In this document: in pieces, positions 63,448 through 64,000 of the stretch | How the letters are laid out: every line of letters begins with the position of its first letter | How positions within the stretch are numbered: position 1 is the stretch's first letter | Source: Candidatus Rifleibacteriota bacterium | GTDB lineage: Bacteria > Muiribacteriota > Ozemobacteria > Ozemobacterales > Ozemobacteraceae | DNA length: 64,000 bases | Reading direction: 5' to 3' | Assembly: GCA_024710355.1 (NCBI GenBank) | Contig: JANJUX010000028.1 | Coordinates: 46,964 to 110,963, forward strand | Program-made: the position numbers and the translations under genes | Notes under the pieces: model-generated | The model's database searches: none | The model's input: only the letters and a program-made list of their open reading frames with translations | Told to the model about the DNA's origin: nothing

Positions 63448-63708
63448 GTTTGCCTCTCCCTTTCAGTTGCTCCTGTTTTAAACATATTGCTAACCGCCTC
63501 CGCAGGCAACACATTTTTCATTGGCAATACTTTTCATTCGCCGGCAGACTTGCAGTGGCTGCCTATATGACTGCATCCGTTGCAGGTTTTGTCGTTTTGC
63601 ATCTGCCGATTTTATCTTTCAGACCGGCATTTTTCAGCCCATCAAATCAGCTGTAAAGCGGTTATGGTTTACATAATAAATCAAATCTTGACTATAGAAA
63701 TTTTCCCC

Positions 63709-63724
63709 TGTTTCACATGAAACA
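63709..63724. promoter_or_regulatory. parS-like ParB-binding palindrome
   Basis: TGTTTCACATGAAACA differs from the widely conserved parS consensus TGTTTCACGTGAAACA at one central base. The two 7-base arms are perfect inverted repeats. parS sites recruit ParB and usually lie near the chromosome replication origin. Confidence 0.75.
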
Positions 63725-63791
63725 AATTTTATTTTCACCGCCAGCCAGGTAAAAAATCGCCAGTCAGAATAAAGCTGTATGTAAATCTTAC

Positions 63792-63875
63792 TTATACAAA
63801 GGCTCATATGAAAAATTGTTTTACACAGGCGGGGAGAGAAGCCGGGATTACTTTTTCGGAAGCTTGTTTTGCACA
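63792..63875 (+). other. Cluster of three near-consensus DnaA boxes
   Basis: TTATACAAA (63792-63800), TTTTACACA (63819-63827) and TTTTGCACA (63867-63875) each match TTATNCACA at 8 of 9 positions, all in the same orientation, within 85 bases and about 70 bases from the parS-like site. The last two belong to the 14-base direct repeat. Single-mismatch boxes are common by chance in AT-rich DNA, so this is suggestive only. Confidence 0.35.
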
Positions 63876-64000
63876 GGAGGTGCTTATGTAGAACCGCGCA
63901 GGATAGAGCGGTTCTACTGAGCGATAACTTGAGGACAGAATTCGGCTGGAGCACCCGACAGCCCCAATCCTGGTGCTGCCGAGTATCGCCGACCTCCTGT
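63873..64000 (+). ncRNA. Candidate structured RNA running to the right edge
   Basis: Four stems nest without crossing: P1 ACAGGAGGT/ACCTCCTGT (63873-63881 with 63992-64000), P2 TAGAACCGC/GCGGTTCTA (63889-63897 with 63908-63916), P3 GCGAT/ATCGC (63921-63925 with 63985-63989) enclosing a two-part arm P4 (63940-63946 with 63978-63984, and 63951-63955 with 63972-63976). P1 may extend beyond the window. I do not recognise it as a tRNA, 5S, SRP, tmRNA, RNase P or a common riboswitch. Confidence 0.45.

Larger units (their letters stand above)
63448..64000. other. Gene-free AT-rich region with origin-like and RNA-like signals
   Basis: No convincing coding sequence is seen on either strand. The region is much richer in A and T than the rest of the window up to about 63870. 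It contains a parS-like palindrome, three near-consensus DnaA boxes, a 14-base direct repeat (63816-63829 and 63864-63877, one mismatch) and a nested set of stems at the right edge. Confidence 0.6.

Noticed and set aside
63634..63954. A 106-codon open frame on the minus strand in the right-end region
   Set aside because: No ribosome site, compositionally odd (many Cys, Ser, Phe), overlaps the parS-like palindrome, the repeats and the RNA-like stems, and resembles no family.

Overview
The window is a gene-dense stretch (estimated by eye at about 55% GC, with an AT-richer patch around 23.4-24.7 kb and another in the last 0.5 kb) from the chromosome of a diderm bacterium. Outer-membrane genes are explicit: Kdo synthesis (kdsC, kdsB), ADP-heptose synthesis (gmhA-rfaE2 fusion, rfaE1), LPS transport (lptC, lptA, lptB), a lipid A-type acyltransferase, a Wzx/Wzy/Wzz-type polysaccharide cluster and a beta-barrel protein ending in Phe. 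Beside these are families best known from Bacillota (GerW/YtfJ, a YtfI/DUF2953-like protein, a HutP-family regulator). A deep-branching diderm such as Candidatus Riflebacteria would fit, but that is inference; no rRNA or marker set is present to prove it.

Layout. 0-15 kb: the 5' end of a NuoE/HydC-type [2Fe-2S] subunit, a membrane PAS/GAF sensor without output domain, an unrecognised secreted protein, a dolichol/phytol-kinase-like membrane protein, a 5'-nucleotidase, dipeptidase PepD, a histidine kinase followed by coaE, an SseB-like gene and moaB, then (minus strand) a cyclic-nucleotide-binding/MinD-like ATPase fusion. 14.7-23.4 kb: a long minus-strand run kdsC - acyltransferase - lptC - lptA - lptB - DUF3084 - MBL hydrolase - lipid kinase - DUF2953-like - GerW. 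23.4-25.8 kb: small secreted protein, a RelB/YafQ toxin-antitoxin pair and a beta-barrel protein.

26.0-33.5 kb: the most unusual locus. One strong promoter drives a HutP-family protein, mannose-type PTS EIIA and EIIB, an ABC sugar ATPase, an ABC sugar-binding lipoprotein, PTS EIIC and EIID, HPr and Enzyme I. Both transport chemistries are represented, but the ABC membrane permeases are missing, and the HutP-like protein lacks one of the three metal/histidine-site His residues of classical HutP.

33.5-45.6 kb: pyrG, kdsB, the gmhA-rfaE2 fusion and rfaE1, then a Wzz-like protein, a double glycosyltransferase, a methyltransferase, a flippase, a Wzy/WaaL-like protein and a divergent methyltransferase. 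45.6-53.6 kb: a secreted protein, a propeller lipoprotein, a FUN14 protein, a large radical SAM protein, ilvE, a bisphosphate nucleotidase/IMPase-family gene and two small orphans set among RNA-like inverted repeats. 53.7-63.4 kb: a lytic transglycosylase-TPR protein, a pseudopilin-like cassette, yggS, yggT, a TPR metallopeptidase-like protein, a phosphohexomutase and a class III aminotransferase homologue that lacks the catalytic Lys.

The last 550 bases carry no convincing gene. They hold a near-perfect parS (ParB-binding) palindrome, three near-consensus DnaA boxes and a fully nested set of inverted repeats at the right edge that looks like a structured RNA.
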